Origin: Acetobacteraceae bacterium
GTDB lineage: Bacteria > Pseudomonadota > Alphaproteobacteria > Acetobacterales > Acetobacteraceae
Length of the DNA stretch: 61,776 nt
Direction: 5' to 3'
Assembly (NCBI GenBank): GCA_021732665.1
Contig: JAKFUL010000025.1
Span: forward strand, 1 to 61,776
Below, in pieces: positions 1-8,601 of the stretch. How positions within the stretch are numbered: the first letter of the stretch is position 1; each line of letters starts with the position of its first letter. The translations under genes and the position numbers were made by a program. The notes beneath the pieces were generated by a model. That model made no database searches. It was not told the origin of the DNA and saw only the letters and a list, made by a program, of their open reading frames with translations.

Positions 1-2
1 TC

Positions 3-443
3 CCAGGGCCCCCGCCGCGCCTCCTGCTCATCCAGGCGCCGTATTACGAAGCCATCGTCACCGGCATGCGCCGCGCCGCCCAGGCCATGGCAGCCGAGGT
101 CGGCGCCAGCCTCGATGTCGTCGACGTCGCCGGCGCCTTCGAGCTGCCAGCCGCCCTGCGCATGGCGATCGAGGGCGGCCGGGCGCGCGATGGTGTCCTC
201 ATCCTGGGCTGCGTCGTGCAGGGCGGCACCGACCATTACGAACACATCTGCCGCGAGACGTTTCGCGGCGTGATGGACATCTCGGTCGAAACCGGCCTGC
301 CCATCGGCTTCGGCCTGCTCACCGTCGCCACCATCGCGCAGGCGATCGAACGCTCCTCCGACAACCACCACAACAAGGGGCGCGAGGCGATGTTCGCGCT
401 CCTCATGCAGGTCGCGCTGCGCCGCGCCTGGTCGCTGGCGTGA
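3..443 (+). CDS. ribH: 6,7-dimethyl-8-ribityllumazine synthase, 5' truncated by the window edge
   Basis: Penultimate enzyme of riboflavin synthesis; it condenses 5-amino-6-ribitylaminouracil with dihydroxybutanone phosphate. The frame is open from base 3 to the stop at 441-443. The first visible residues (RLLLIQAPYYEAIVTGM) match the early beta strand of the family, so only about 10-15 residues are missing. The central GAFELP motif, the GCVVQGGTDHYEHIC segment with the catalytic histidine, and the C-terminal NKGREAM segment are all present. The stop overlaps the GTG of nusB, the usual ribH-nusB coupling in alphaproteobacteria. Any upstream FMN riboswitch would lie outside the window. Confidence 0.93.
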   Translation, partial: PGPPPRLLLIQAPYYEAIVTGMRRAAQAMAAEVGASLDVVDVAGAFELPAALRMAIEGGRARDGVLILGCVVQGGTDHYEHICRETFRGVMDISVETGLPIGFGLLTVATIAQAIERSSDNHHNKGREAMFALLMQVALRRAWSLA

Positions 444-928
444 CCACACCCGCCCAGCCTCGCGGCCGCCCCCGCACCGGCGCGCGCGTGGCAGCCGTCC
501 AGGCGCTGTTCCAGGCCGAGGCCTCGGGCGATTCGCCAGAGACGGTTCTGGATCAGTTCATCCGTCACCGCCTGGGCCAGATGCCGGGGCAAGGCGGCTT
601 CGAGGATGGCCGCGTGCCGGAGGCCGATGTCGCCCTCTTCGCCGGCATCGTCCGCCGCGCCGCCACCAACAGCGACGACCTGGACGCCATCATCGGCACG
701 CACCTCGCCGAGGCCTGGCCGCTGGCCAAGCTCGACCCGGTGCTGCGTGCCTTGCTGCGTGCCGCGGCGGCCGAGCTGCGCGATGGGCGGGAGCCGCCGG
801 CCCGTGTGGTGATCCGCGAATATCTCGACATCGCGCATGGCTTCTTCACCGCCGAGGAACCGCGCTTCGCCGCCGGCGTGCTCGATGCCCTGGCCCGCAC
901 CCTGCGCCCGGGCGACTTCGCGGCGTGA
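440..928 (+). CDS. nusB: Transcription antitermination factor NusB
   Basis: 162-residue RNA-binding protein that, with NusE/S10, binds boxA RNA and promotes antitermination in rRNA operons. The N-terminal GARVAAVQALFQAE is the typical first helix, and LDPVLRALLRAAAAEL followed by VVIREYLDIAHGFF is the conserved C-terminal helical core. GTG start at 440 overlapping the ribH stop, so translation is probably coupled. The stop overlaps the start of thiL in turn. Confidence 0.93.
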   Translation: MTTPAQPRGRPRTGARVAAVQALFQAEASGDSPETVLDQFIRHRLGQMPGQGGFEDGRVPEADVALFAGIVRRAATNSDDLDAIIGTHLAEAWPLAKLDPVLRALLRAAAAELRDGREPPARVVIREYLDIAHGFFTAEEPRFAAGVLDALARTLRPGDFAA

Positions 929-1884
929 CGGGCCACGTCCCCCTGGCGCCGGAATTCGCGCTGATCGCGCGGCATTTCCGGCCGCTGGCGGGGCAGGGGG
1001 GGCTCGACCTCACCGATGACGCGGCCCTGCTCACCCCGCCCCCGGGACATGAACTGGTCCTCGCGGCCGACGCCATGGTCGCCGGCGTGCATTTCCTGCC
1101 CGATGACCCGCCGCAGACCATCGGCCGCAAGCTGCTGCGGGTGAACCTCTCCGATCTCGCGGCCATGGGGGCCGATCCGCTGGCCTATCTCATGACCGTG
1201 GCGCTGCCATCCGGCACGCCCGATGCCTGGGTGGCCGGCTTCGTCGCCGGCCTGGCGCTCGACCAGGTGGAGTTCGGCCTGCAGGTGCTGGGCGGCGACA
1301 CCGTCTCCACCCCCGGCCCGCTGACCCTCAGCCTGACCATCCTGGGCACCGTGCTGCCAGGGCGGGCGTTGCGCCGCGGCGGCGCGCGGCCGGGAGACGA
1401 GCTCTGGGTCAGCGGCACCATCGGCGACGGGTATCTGGGCCTACGCGCGGCGCGTGGCGAGATCGCCGATCCCGATGGCTATCTCGCCGCCCGCTACCGC
1501 CTGCCGCAGCCCCGGCTGGCGCTCGGGCGGGCGCTGCGCGGCGTCGCCACCGCCTGCATGGATGTCTCCGACGGGCTGGTGCAGGATCTGGGGCATCTCT
1601 GCCGCGCCTCGGGCTGCGGCGCTGTGGTCGAGGGCGCGCTCGTGCCCCTCTCGCCGCCGGCGCGCGGGGCCGAGCCGTCCCTGCTGTTCACCGGTGGCGA
1701 TGACTACGAGCTGCTCTTTGCCGCCCCCCCCGGCGCCGTGCCCCCTGGCCTGACCAACCCAGGCCCGGACGGCATGGCCATCACGCGCATAGGCCACTTC
1801 ACGCAAGCCTCCTTGGATGTTGTTGTTCTGGACAGGACAGGCCAGCCCATGGCGCTGTCGCACCGGGGATGGAGCCACTTCTGA
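925..1884 (+). CDS. thiL: Thiamine-monophosphate kinase
   Basis: Phosphorylates thiamine monophosphate to thiamine pyrophosphate with ATP. 319 residues, normal for ThiL. Family features are the N-terminal EFALIARHFRPL, the metal-binding DDAALL segment, LLRVNLSDLAAMGADPLAYL, VLGGDTV, a central VSDGLVQDLGHL and FTGGDDYELLFA. GTG start at 925 overlaps the nusB stop by 4 bases. Third gene of a ribH-nusB-thiL operon, so riboflavin and thiamine cofactor genes flank nusB. Confidence 0.93.
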   Translation: MTGHVPLAPEFALIARHFRPLAGQGGLDLTDDAALLTPPPGHELVLAADAMVAGVHFLPDDPPQTIGRKLLRVNLSDLAAMGADPLAYLMTVALPSGTPDAWVAGFVAGLALDQVEFGLQVLGGDTVSTPGPLTLSLTILGTVLPGRALRRGGARPGDELWVSGTIGDGYLGLRAARGEIADPDGYLAARYRLPQPRLALGRALRGVATACMDVSDGLVQDLGHLCRASGCGAVVEGALVPLSPPARGAEPSLLFTGGDDYELLFAAPPGAVPPGLTNPGPDGMAITRIGHFTQASLDVVVLDRTGQPMALSHRGWSHF

Positions 1885-3080
1885 TGGACGCGAACGCGGA
1901 ACGCCAGATGCGCAGCACGGTCTGGCGGCTGTTCTTCTGCCAGGCGCTCATGCAGTCCACCGTGGTGGGCCAGGTGGCGATGAGCGCGCTGATCGGCCAC
2001 ACCCTGTCATCCGATGCCGGGCTCGCAACCCTGCCCATGGCGGTGCAGATGACGACGGTGATGCTGGCCTCCATCCCCGCCGGCATCCTCTTCGCCCGGC
2101 TCGGTCGCAGGGCGGGTTTCGTCGTCGGCGCCATCGCCTCGGTCATCGGCAGCCTGCTCTTCGCCACCGGCGTCTATACCGCAAGCTTCCTGGTCTATTG
2201 CATGGGCTCGGCCTTTGCCGGGGTGGGCTTCGGCATCGCCCAGCATTACCGCTTCGCCGCCTCCGAGGTGGCGCCGCCGGCCTTTCGGGCGCGGGCCATC
2301 TCGCTGGTGATGACCGGGCCCATTCTCTCGGCCATCGCGGGGCCTGAGATCGTCAAGCAGACCTATGACCTGACCTTGCCCTATTTGTTCCTTTCAACCT
2401 ACCTGATCCTGGCCGTACTGCCCGTCATGTGCCTTGTGCTGCTGGCCGGCACCCGCCTGCCGCCGCCGCCGCCGCGGCAGAAGGTGGCGACACCCATCGG
2501 CGAGATCATCGCCCGGCCCGCCTTTGTCGCCGCCGCCGTGGCCGGCCTCGTGGCCTATGGGTCGATGAACCTGATCATGACGGCCACGCCGCTCGAGATG
2601 ATGCTCTGCGGCTTCGGCGTCGGTGCCTCGGCCAGCGTCATCCAGTGGCATGCGGTGGCGATGTTCGCGCCGGGCTTCGTCACCGGGCGCCTGATCGGCC
2701 GCTTCGGCATGCAGCCGATGATGATGGCCGGTGCGGCGCTGACGGCGGCCTGCGCGCTGGTCGCGCTGCTGGGCGAGAGCTTCTGGCATTTCGTGGTGGG
2801 TCTCGTGCTGCTGGGGGTGGGGTGGAACTGGATGTTCGTCTCCGCCACCGCGCTGCTCGCCACGGCGCATGATCCGGCGGAGCGGATGCGGGCGCAGGCG
2901 GCCAATGATTTCATCGTTTTCGGCACCGTCGCCTGCACGGCCTTCCTGTCGGGCTTCCTGCATGCGCGACTGGGGTGGGAGATGCTGAACCTGGCCATCA
3001 TCCCGCCGCTGGTCGCCGCGCTGGCGCTGTTGTTGTGGCAGCAGCGGGCGAAGCCGCGGCCGGTGGCAAAGGCTGCATGA
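1884..3080 (+). CDS. MFS transporter
   Basis: 398-residue major facilitator superfamily permease with about 12 hydrophobic segments. FARLGRRAGF after the second segment resembles the MFS motif A loop, and a similar GRLIGRFGMQPMM loop lies at the start of the second half. The start at 1884 is chosen because ATG overlaps the thiL stop (TGATG) and a GGAG lies about 9 bases upstream; another ATG 15 bases earlier is possible. Substrate cannot be read from the sequence. Position after thiL does not prove a role in thiamine transport. Confidence 0.85.
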   Translation: MDANAERQMRSTVWRLFFCQALMQSTVVGQVAMSALIGHTLSSDAGLATLPMAVQMTTVMLASIPAGILFARLGRRAGFVVGAIASVIGSLLFATGVYTASFLVYCMGSAFAGVGFGIAQHYRFAASEVAPPAFRARAISLVMTGPILSAIAGPEIVKQTYDLTLPYLFLSTYLILAVLPVMCLVLLAGTRLPPPPPRQKVATPIGEIIARPAFVAAAVAGLVAYGSMNLIMTATPLEMMLCGFGVGASASVIQWHAVAMFAPGFVTGRLIGRFGMQPMMMAGAALTAACALVALLGESFWHFVVGLVLLGVGWNWMFVSATALLATAHDPAERMRAQAANDFIVFGTVACTAFLSGFLHARLGWEMLNLAIIPPLVAALALLLWQQRAKPRPVAKAA

Positions 3081-3118
3081 CGGCGCACCGCGGCGACCGC
3101 CACGCAGTATCAACAATG

Positions 3119-3135
3119 ATTCAGCCAGTCTGAAT
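3119..3135. promoter_or_regulatory. 17-bp palindrome resembling a LysR-type (T-N11-A) box
   Basis: The arms ATTCAG and CTGAAT flank CCAGT, giving a perfect 6-bp inverted repeat that contains a T-N11-A core. It lies about 120 bases upstream of a gene encoding a LysR-type ligand-binding domain. LysR-type regulators bind such sites. The match is by sequence only. Confidence 0.35.
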
Positions 3136-3255
3136 ATCCGGGACCGCGAGGCCGGCAGAGCGCATTCCCCTCACGACGCCGCGAGCCCAAGGCCACGACA
3201 GGGTCCCGGCCGCGAACCGCGCCGGCGCTGCAACGACACGGACGGGGGTGGAAGC

Positions 3256-4032
3256 ATGACAACCCAGACCATGCTGTTGCAGGGCAATCGCCAGCCCCTG
3301 TTCCAGGTCTTCCTGCCCAATGGCGTTGGCGGCGCCGTGGTCCATGCCTGCGACCGCCACACCGGGGCCGCGATCAGCGGCTCGCCCTTCGGCGTGGCGA
3401 TGCGGCCCGTGGCGACGGCGGAGGATTATCTCTATTCCGGCCGGGGCGATTTCGGCCTGATCACCGATTGCACCCTGGCCGGCACGCTGGGCGTCGGCCC
3501 CTTCGAGGTGCCGGCGGCGATCGGCGGCGCGGGGCAGTTCACCATCGTCACCGGGGATGCGCCCAATCCCGGCTTTCCCGGGCTGTTCATCGGCAATGGC
3601 GTCTCCGCCACGCCGCTCATGGCGGATCTCGCGACAGGCCGGGTGCTGTGGCGCGAACAACTGGTTTGGATGGCGCGGGCCGATAGCCAGGCGCCCGCCG
3701 CCCGACCCCTGCCGCTGGTGATGCTGCCGGAGGGCAATCTCTATCGCGACTACGCCTTCCAGTCGCTCAACCGCGCCGGCATTCCGTGGTGGCTGGCCGG
3801 CGAGAGCGAAAGCCTGGCCGGGTTGCAGGCCATGGCGCTGGCCGATGTGGCGGTGACGGTGCTGGCCCGCGCCGTCAGCTTCCCCGAACTGGCCGAGGTG
3901 CCACTGCATTTTGGCCTGCCGGCGCTGCCCGACGTACCGCTGGTGATGCGGGTGCGCGACCCGGGGATGGACCAGGCGGTGGATCGGCTGGCGGAGTACA
4001 TTCAGGATGCGGTGGGCGAGTTGGCGGTTTGA
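3256..4032 (+). CDS. Stand-alone LysR-type substrate-binding domain protein (no HTH)
   Basis: 258 residues. The second half follows the effector domain of LysR-type regulators: LYSGRGDFGLITD (strand carrying 'DLxLxT'), QLVWMARADS, PLPLVMLPEGNLYRDYAFQ, AGIPWWLAGESESLAGLQAM, VAVTVLARAV, then GLPALPDVPLVM. A full regulator has about 300 residues with a winged HTH in the first 65; here the protein starts inside the ligand domain. GGAAG precedes the ATG, so the start looks real, and no HTH coding is evident in the 175 bases upstream. It may be a periplasmic-fold ligand binder, a dominant partner of a complete LysR protein, or a truncated regulator. No signal peptide is seen. Confidence 0.6.
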   Translation: MTTQTMLLQGNRQPLFQVFLPNGVGGAVVHACDRHTGAAISGSPFGVAMRPVATAEDYLYSGRGDFGLITDCTLAGTLGVGPFEVPAAIGGAGQFTIVTGDAPNPGFPGLFIGNGVSATPLMADLATGRVLWREQLVWMARADSQAPAARPLPLVMLPEGNLYRDYAFQSLNRAGIPWWLAGESESLAGLQAMALADVAVTVLARAVSFPELAEVPLHFGLPALPDVPLVMRVRDPGMDQAVDRLAEYIQDAVGELAV

Positions 4033-4131
4033 ACCTTGTACCGCCGCGGCAATGTCATGGGGGGACATTCGGCGTCGCTCCCACCGAGGGCCTGCATCCC
4101 CTCGTCCTTTCCGCCCCCCCGGCGCCACGCT

Positions 4132-5043
4132 TTACCCCCGCAACCGCGTCTGGACCGTGTGGAACGCCTTGAGATACACCTCATTCGTCGCCATCGGGAT
4201 CAGCGTCACGTCATCCAGCGGGGAGGCCACCCAATCGCCGGTCCAGACGCCGAAACTGGTATTGCCATCCGTCACCGGCCAGAGCCGTGGGCCGCTGACA
4301 TAATGCATCCAGGGCAGGTCGCATTTGGTGATGCAGTAGGAGAAGCTGCGCTCGGCATCGTCGAGATGTAGCAGCTTTTCGTTGAGGTGGCCGTCGCCGA
4401 AAATGAAGTCACGCACGCCCGCGACCTTGTCCGGGCGCACGCCGCCCTGCATGTGCATCTTCGTGATCGCGTCATGCCAGCCGCCCATGCCGGCGAAGTC
4501 GCGGATCATGCCCCAGACGGCATCCACCGGCGCCTCGATCTGCGTGCTGCACCACACCTTGTTGGGCGGGAAGCCGGCCCAGCGGGTGGCGCCTGCCGGC
4601 TTTTCCCGGCCCACCAGCGCCTGCTTCAGCGCATCCCAGCCGCCCTGGAAGACGCCGTTGGAAATGATGTCGACGTATTTGCCGGCATCCTCCGGCGCCT
4701 CGTCGAAATTCGCCTCCCACTCCGCGAATGTTTTGTCCGTGGCCGTCACCGGCATCAGCCGCACGCGGGCGACGTAATTCGTCACCGGGAAGGCGGGGGT
4801 CTCGAAATTATAGGTGAAGCTGGTGTTGCGGTCATCGAGCGAGAGCAACCGCTCGCGCACCATCGTGCCATCACCAAGCCAGAAGCGGCGAATGCAGCCG
4901 ACGACATCGGAGTCGAGACCATCCTCGATCTCCGAACGGGTGATGGCGGGGTGCCAGGAGGGCAGCCCGTTGAAATCGCGAATCGTCGCCCAGACGGTCT
5001 CGATCGGCGCGTCGAGGATGGTGGAGGCATAGGCGCGGGCCAT
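4132..5043 (-). CDS. Tandem SRPBCC (START/polyketide-cyclase-like) domain protein
   Basis: 303 residues built from two SRPBCC domains. Repeat 1 (about 3-145) begins ASTILDAPIETVWATIRDF; repeat 2 (about 162-300) begins STQIEAPVDAVWGMIRDF, and both continue with W-H-x-A-I-T. This fold makes a deep pocket for hydrophobic or aromatic ligands and is found in cyclases, lyases and ligand carriers. The start at 5043 is chosen for its GAGGAG Shine-Dalgarno. Last gene of the leftward transporter/Tm-1 operon, 11 bases after the TIM-barrel gene. It may convert or bind the transported compound; the reaction is unknown. Confidence 0.8.
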   Translation of the reverse strand: MARAYASTILDAPIETVWATIRDFNGLPSWHPAITRSEIEDGLDSDVVGCIRRFWLGDGTMVRERLLSLDDRNTSFTYNFETPAFPVTNYVARVRLMPVTATDKTFAEWEANFDEAPEDAGKYVDIISNGVFQGGWDALKQALVGREKPAGATRWAGFPPNKVWCSTQIEAPVDAVWGMIRDFAGMGGWHDAITKMHMQGGVRPDKVAGVRDFIFGDGHLNEKLLHLDDAERSFSYCITKCDLPWMHYVSGPRLWPVTDGNTSFGVWTGDWVASPLDDVTLIPMATNEVYLKAFHTVQTRLRG

Positions 5044-5054
5044 CGGGTTTCTCC

Positions 5055-5885
5055 TCAGAAGCTGATGGATTTGAACTCTTTGGTCTGCGCGGTCAGCGCG
5101 CGTTCCGTCGGCAGCCGCTCCATCGAGGAGGCGCCGTAGAAACCGTTGCACAGCGTCGTGTTGCGCAGCACCCAGGTCGCGTCCTCAGGCGTCGCGATCG
5201 GCCCGCCATGGCAGAGCACGATGATGTCCGGCCGCACCCGTTTGGCCGCCGCCGCCCATTCCTCGATCAGCGCGGGGCAATCCTCGAGCTTCAGCGCGGT
5301 GCTGGCGCCGATGGCGCCCCCCGTGGTCAGGCCGAGATGCGGCACCAGGATGTCAGCCCCCGCCTCGGCCATCGCCACGGCCTGCTCGGCATTGAAGACA
5401 TAGGGGGTGGTCAGCATGTCCTTGGCATGGGCGGCGCGGATCATGTCGATCTCATGCCCGAACCCCATCCCCGTCTCCTCCAGATTGGCGCGGAAAATGC
5501 CGTCGATCAGCCCGACCGTCGGGAAATTCTGCACGCCCGAGAAGCCGAGCGCGATCAGCTCATCCAGCAGATGGTCCATGATGGCGAAGGGGTCGGTGCC
5601 GTTCACGCCCGCCAGCACGGGGGTGTGCTTCACCACCGGCAGCACCTCGCGCCCCATCTCCTTCACGATCTCATTGGCATTGCCATAGGCCAGCAGCCCG
5701 GCCAGCGAGCCACGCCCGGCCATGCGGTAGCGGCCGGAATTGTAGATGACGATGAGGTCGATCCCGCCGGCTTCCTCGCATTTGGCGGAAAGCCCGGTGC
5801 CGGCGCCGCCGCCGATGATCGGCTCGCGCCTGGCCACCATGGCGTTGAATTTTTCCAGCAGCTTGGCGCGGGCGATACGGGGCAT
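5055..5885 (-). CDS. TIM-barrel 'phosphoenolpyruvate hydrolase family' protein
   Basis: 276-residue cytoplasmic TIM barrel of the PEP_hydrolase family (PF09370). Family features are [77 protein letters not shown] and [14 protein letters not shown]. The family is homologous to the C-terminal half of plant Tm-1. The enzymatic annotation is weakly founded; a sensory or catalytic role on an organic acid is equally possible. It lies directly downstream of the UPF0261 gene (3 bases between the stop and the next start), the order in which the two domains are fused in plants. Confidence 0.88.
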   Translation of the reverse strand: MPRIARAKLLEKFNAMVARREPIIGGGAGTGLSAKCEEAGGIDLIVIYNSGRYRMAGRGSLAGLLAYGNANEIVKEMGREVLPVVKHTPVLAGVNGTDPFAIMDHLLDELIALGFSGVQNFPTVGLIDGIFRANLEETGMGFGHEIDMIRAAHAKDMLTTPYVFNAEQAVAMAEAGADILVPHLGLTTGGAIGASTALKLEDCPALIEEWAAAAKRVRPDIIVLCHGGPIATPEDATWVLRNTTLCNGFYGASSMERLPTERALTAQTKEFKSISF

Positions 5886-5888
5886 GGT

Positions 5889-7082
5889 TCAGGCGATCTC
5901 CTGGTGGGCGGCGAGGACGGCGTCGACGAAGGCGCGCTCGTTGATCGCGGCATTCACCTCGATCAGCCGCCGATTGGCGGTGGGCACGAAGCCCGCGCGG
6001 ATGGTCTCGAACAGCGCCGCATCGGCGGCGGGGTCGTGGAAGGGCATGCCCGGCACATCGATGGCCGAGACACCGCCGAGCGGCAGCAGGAAGCGCACGG
6101 GACCCTCCATGCGGTTCAGCCGCTCCACGATGAATTCACCGATGGCGCGGTTTTCCTCCACCGTCGTGCGCATCAGCGTCACCTGCGGGTTGTGGACGTA
6201 GAGGTTGCGGCCGGCGAATTGGGCGGGAACCGTGTCCTTCGCGCCGAAATTCACCATGTCCACGGCACCGACGCTGCCGACATAGGGCAGCCGGGTGCGG
6301 ATCACCGCGCCAAAGCGGTCCGCTGTGCAGGGGAAGACGCCGCCCATCAGGAAATCCGGCACCTCGGTGGTGGTGATGTCGATCAGGCCCGAGAGCAGGC
6401 CGGAATCGAGCAGCTTCTCCATGCTCTGCCCACCCGCGCCGGTGGCGTGGAAGACGTAGCATTCATGGGTCGCGTCCAAGGCCTCGCGCAGCATGGTGAC
6501 GCAGGCGGTGGTGACGCCGAACATGCTCATCCCCAGCCCCGGCTTCTCGGCGGCGTCGGAGGGCGGCACGGCGTTCAGCGCCATCCCCGCCGCGGCATGC
6601 GCGGCATTGGCGATGACCCGGCGCGAGATGGCGTTGATGCCCGCCACATCCACCACCGAATACATCATGGCGATATCGGCCGGCCCGACATAGGGCGCCA
6701 CATTGCCCGAGGCCACGGTGCTGACCATCAGCTTGGGCGTGCCCACCGGCAGGGCGCGCATCGCCTGCGTCACCAGCGCGGTGTTGCCCGAGCCGCCAAG
6801 CCCCAGCACCGCGCCGATATCGCTGCGCGTGGCCAGCCAGCGGGTCAGCGCTTCCGCCATGCCCGCCACCGCGGCGCCGCGGTCATTCAGCCCCAGCACC
6901 GCGGCGGCCCCTTGCGGATGATGCGCCGCGATCTCGGCCGCCGAAACATCCGCGGCCCCCGTCCCCTTGGTGCCGACATCGACCAGCACGGCCTGCGCCC
7001 CCGCGCGGCGGAGGCAATCGACCGCGAAGCGCAGCTCCGCCTCCTTGGTGTCGCAGGTGCCGATGACATAGACGCGGGACAT
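5889..7082 (-). CDS. Tm-1-like ATP-binding domain protein (UPF0261)
   Basis: 397 residues. The start [18 protein letters not shown] is the family's N-terminal signature (GTxDTKxxE). It is followed by [78 protein letters not shown] and [14 protein letters not shown]. It is the bacterial counterpart of the N-terminal region of tomato Tm-1, which in plants blocks tobamovirus replication proteins. The bacterial role is not established. The gene lies between livF and the TIM-barrel gene in one operon, so it probably processes or senses the imported solute. Confidence 0.88.
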   Translation of the reverse strand: MSRVYVIGTCDTKEAELRFAVDCLRRAGAQAVLVDVGTKGTGAADVSAAEIAAHHPQGAAAVLGLNDRGAAVAGMAEALTRWLATRSDIGAVLGLGGSGNTALVTQAMRALPVGTPKLMVSTVASGNVAPYVGPADIAMMYSVVDVAGINAISRRVIANAAHAAAGMALNAVPPSDAAEKPGLGMSMFGVTTACVTMLREALDATHECYVFHATGAGGQSMEKLLDSGLLSGLIDITTTEVPDFLMGGVFPCTADRFGAVIRTRLPYVGSVGAVDMVNFGAKDTVPAQFAGRNLYVHNPQVTLMRTTVEENRAIGEFIVERLNRMEGPVRFLLPLGGVSAIDVPGMPFHDPAADAALFETIRAGFVPTANRRLIEVNAAINERAFVDAVLAAHQEIA

Positions 7083-7097
7083 GGGGTTTATTCCTTT

Positions 7098-7805
7098 TCA
7101 GTGGCCGCCGGCGGAAACGCCGAGGTAGCGGCGCTGCATGTCGGGGTCGTTCGCCAGCGTGGCGGCGGGCATGGTGGCGGCGATGCGCCCGGTGACCATG
7201 ATGGCGACCTCGCCCGCCACCTCCGTCGCCACGCGCAGATTCTGCTCGATCAGCAGCAGCGACATGCCATCGGCCGGCAGGGCGCGCAGCACCTGGATGA
7301 GATGCTCGACGATCACCGGCGCGAGGCCCTCGCTCGGCTCATCCATGATGACCAGCCTGGGGTTCATCAGCAGCGCGCGGGAGATCGCCAGCATCTGCTG
7401 CTCGCCGCCCGAGAGTTCGGTGCCGCCATTGCGGCGGCGCTCGGCCAGGCGGGGGAAGGTCTGGTAGATGCGCTCGATGTTCCAGCGCGCAGTCCTGCCC
7501 TGGCTGACGAGGCGCAGATGTTCGTCCACCGAGAGCGAGGGGAAGGTGCGGCGCCCCTGCGGCACCAGCGCCACGCTGCGCCTGGCGATGCGGAAGGGGG
7601 CCAGGCCGCGCAGGCTCTGGCCCTCAAGCGAAATCTCGCCCTCGCTGGCCGCGACCATGCCCATCACCGCCTGGCACAGCGTGGTCTTGCCCATACCGTT
7701 GCGGCCGACGATGGCCAGCGCCCCGGCGCCCAGCTCCAGCGAGACGCCTTGCAGGATATGCGCCTGGCCGAAGCGCACATGCAGGTCGCGCACCGAGAGC
7801 ATCAA
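7098..7805 (-). CDS. livF: Branched-chain-amino-acid-type ABC transporter ATP-binding protein LivF
   Basis: 235 residues. Walker A GRNGMGKTTL, signature LSGGEQQMLAI, Walker B LVIMDEPSEGL and the switch histidine region are all present. The length and the EPSEGLAP motif place it in the LivF class of HAAT importers. Its start overlaps the livG stop by 4 bases. Works as a heterodimer with LivG on the cytoplasmic side of LivHM. True substrate unknown: transporters of this family also carry amides, urea and aromatic acids. Confidence 0.92.
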   Translation of the reverse strand: MMLSVRDLHVRFGQAHILQGVSLELGAGALAIVGRNGMGKTTLCQAVMGMVAASEGEISLEGQSLRGLAPFRIARRSVALVPQGRRTFPSLSVDEHLRLVSQGRTARWNIERIYQTFPRLAERRRNGGTELSGGEQQMLAISRALLMNPRLVIMDEPSEGLAPVIVEHLIQVLRALPADGMSLLLIEQNLRVATEVAGEVAIMVTGRIAATMPAATLANDPDMQRRYLGVSAGGH

Positions 7806-8548
7806 TGGCCACCGCCGAGATAGATCGCCTGCACCACCGGGTCGCTCTCGATGCGGTCGGGGGTGGCTTCCACCACCACCTCGCCATCCTTCATCACGGT
7901 GACGATGTCGGCGGCGGGCAGGGCTATGTCCATGTCGTGCTCGATCAGGATGAGCGTGAGGCTGCGCGGCAATTCGCGCAGCAGACGCAGCAATTCCGGC
8001 CGGTCGCCGGGCGAGAGGCCGGCGGCGGGCTCGTCGAGCATCAGCAGCCGCGGATCGCCGGCCAGCGCCATGCCCACTTCCAGCTGCCGGCGCTGGCCGT
8101 GGCTGAGGTTGATCACCTCGCTGTCCAGCAGATGCGACAGCCGCATGCGTTCGGCCAGTTCGCGCGCCTTCTGCATGCCGGAATCATCGCGGCCGGGGCG
8201 GAGGAAGGAGAAGCGGTTGGGCCTCAGCCCACGCACCGCGATGAACAGATTGTCCAGCACCGACAGCCCGTTGAACAGCAGCGAGGTCTGGTAGGTGCGG
8301 CCAATCCCCATGCGGGTGCGGTGGTGCGGCTTCGCCGCCGTGATGTCGGCGCCAAAAAATTCGATCCGCCCGGCGGTGGGCGGGAAGTCACCGCAGATCG
8401 TGTTGAACAAGGTGGTCTTGCCGGCGCCATTGGGGCCGAGAACGGCGCGGCGCTCACCCGCCGCCACGTCGAAGCTGACGTCACGCACGGCGTGCAGCGC
8501 GCCGAAGCGGCGGCTGACACCAGCGAGGTGGATGGCGGGAATGGTCAA
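7802..8548 (-). CDS. livG: Branched-chain-amino-acid-type ABC transporter ATP-binding protein LivG
   Basis: 248 residues. Walker A GPNGAGKTTLFNTICG, signature LSHGQRRQLEVGMALAG, Walker B LLMLDEPAAGLSPGDR and switch LILIEHDMDIA. The C-terminal GEVVVEATPDRIESDPVVQAIYLG tail is typical of LivG. Co-translated with livF (4-base overlap). Separated from the upstream binding-protein gene by a 53-base gap containing a strong stem-loop. Confidence 0.92.
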   Translation of the reverse strand: MTIPAIHLAGVSRRFGALHAVRDVSFDVAAGERRAVLGPNGAGKTTLFNTICGDFPPTAGRIEFFGADITAAKPHHRTRMGIGRTYQTSLLFNGLSVLDNLFIAVRGLRPNRFSFLRPGRDDSGMQKARELAERMRLSHLLDSEVINLSHGQRRQLEVGMALAGDPRLLMLDEPAAGLSPGDRPELLRLLRELPRSLTLILIEHDMDIALPAADIVTVMKDGEVVVEATPDRIESDPVVQAIYLGGGH

Positions 8549-8571
8549 GGGATCACCGGATGAAAGGGGGT

Positions 8572-8594
8572 GCCCCTGCCCGCTGGGCAGGGGC
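8572..8594 (-). promoter_or_regulatory. Perfect 10-bp stem-loop between the binding-protein gene and livG
   Basis: GCCCCTGCCC (8572-8581) pairs fully with GGGCAGGGGC (8585-8594) across a 3-base loop. It lies just after the binding-protein stop in transcript order and has no T tract. Such hairpins in ABC operons usually protect the upstream binding-protein message and give it an excess over the membrane and ATPase subunits. The role here is inferred. Confidence 0.55.
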
Positions 8595-8601
8595 GGGGTC
8601 C

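Noticed and set aside
5208..7823. An 871-codon open frame on the + strand, antisense to the Tm-1 operon
   Set aside because: It is rich in H, R, G, A and D with no domain pattern, and mirrors well-conserved genes on the other strand. Long antisense frames are common in GC-rich codon usage.
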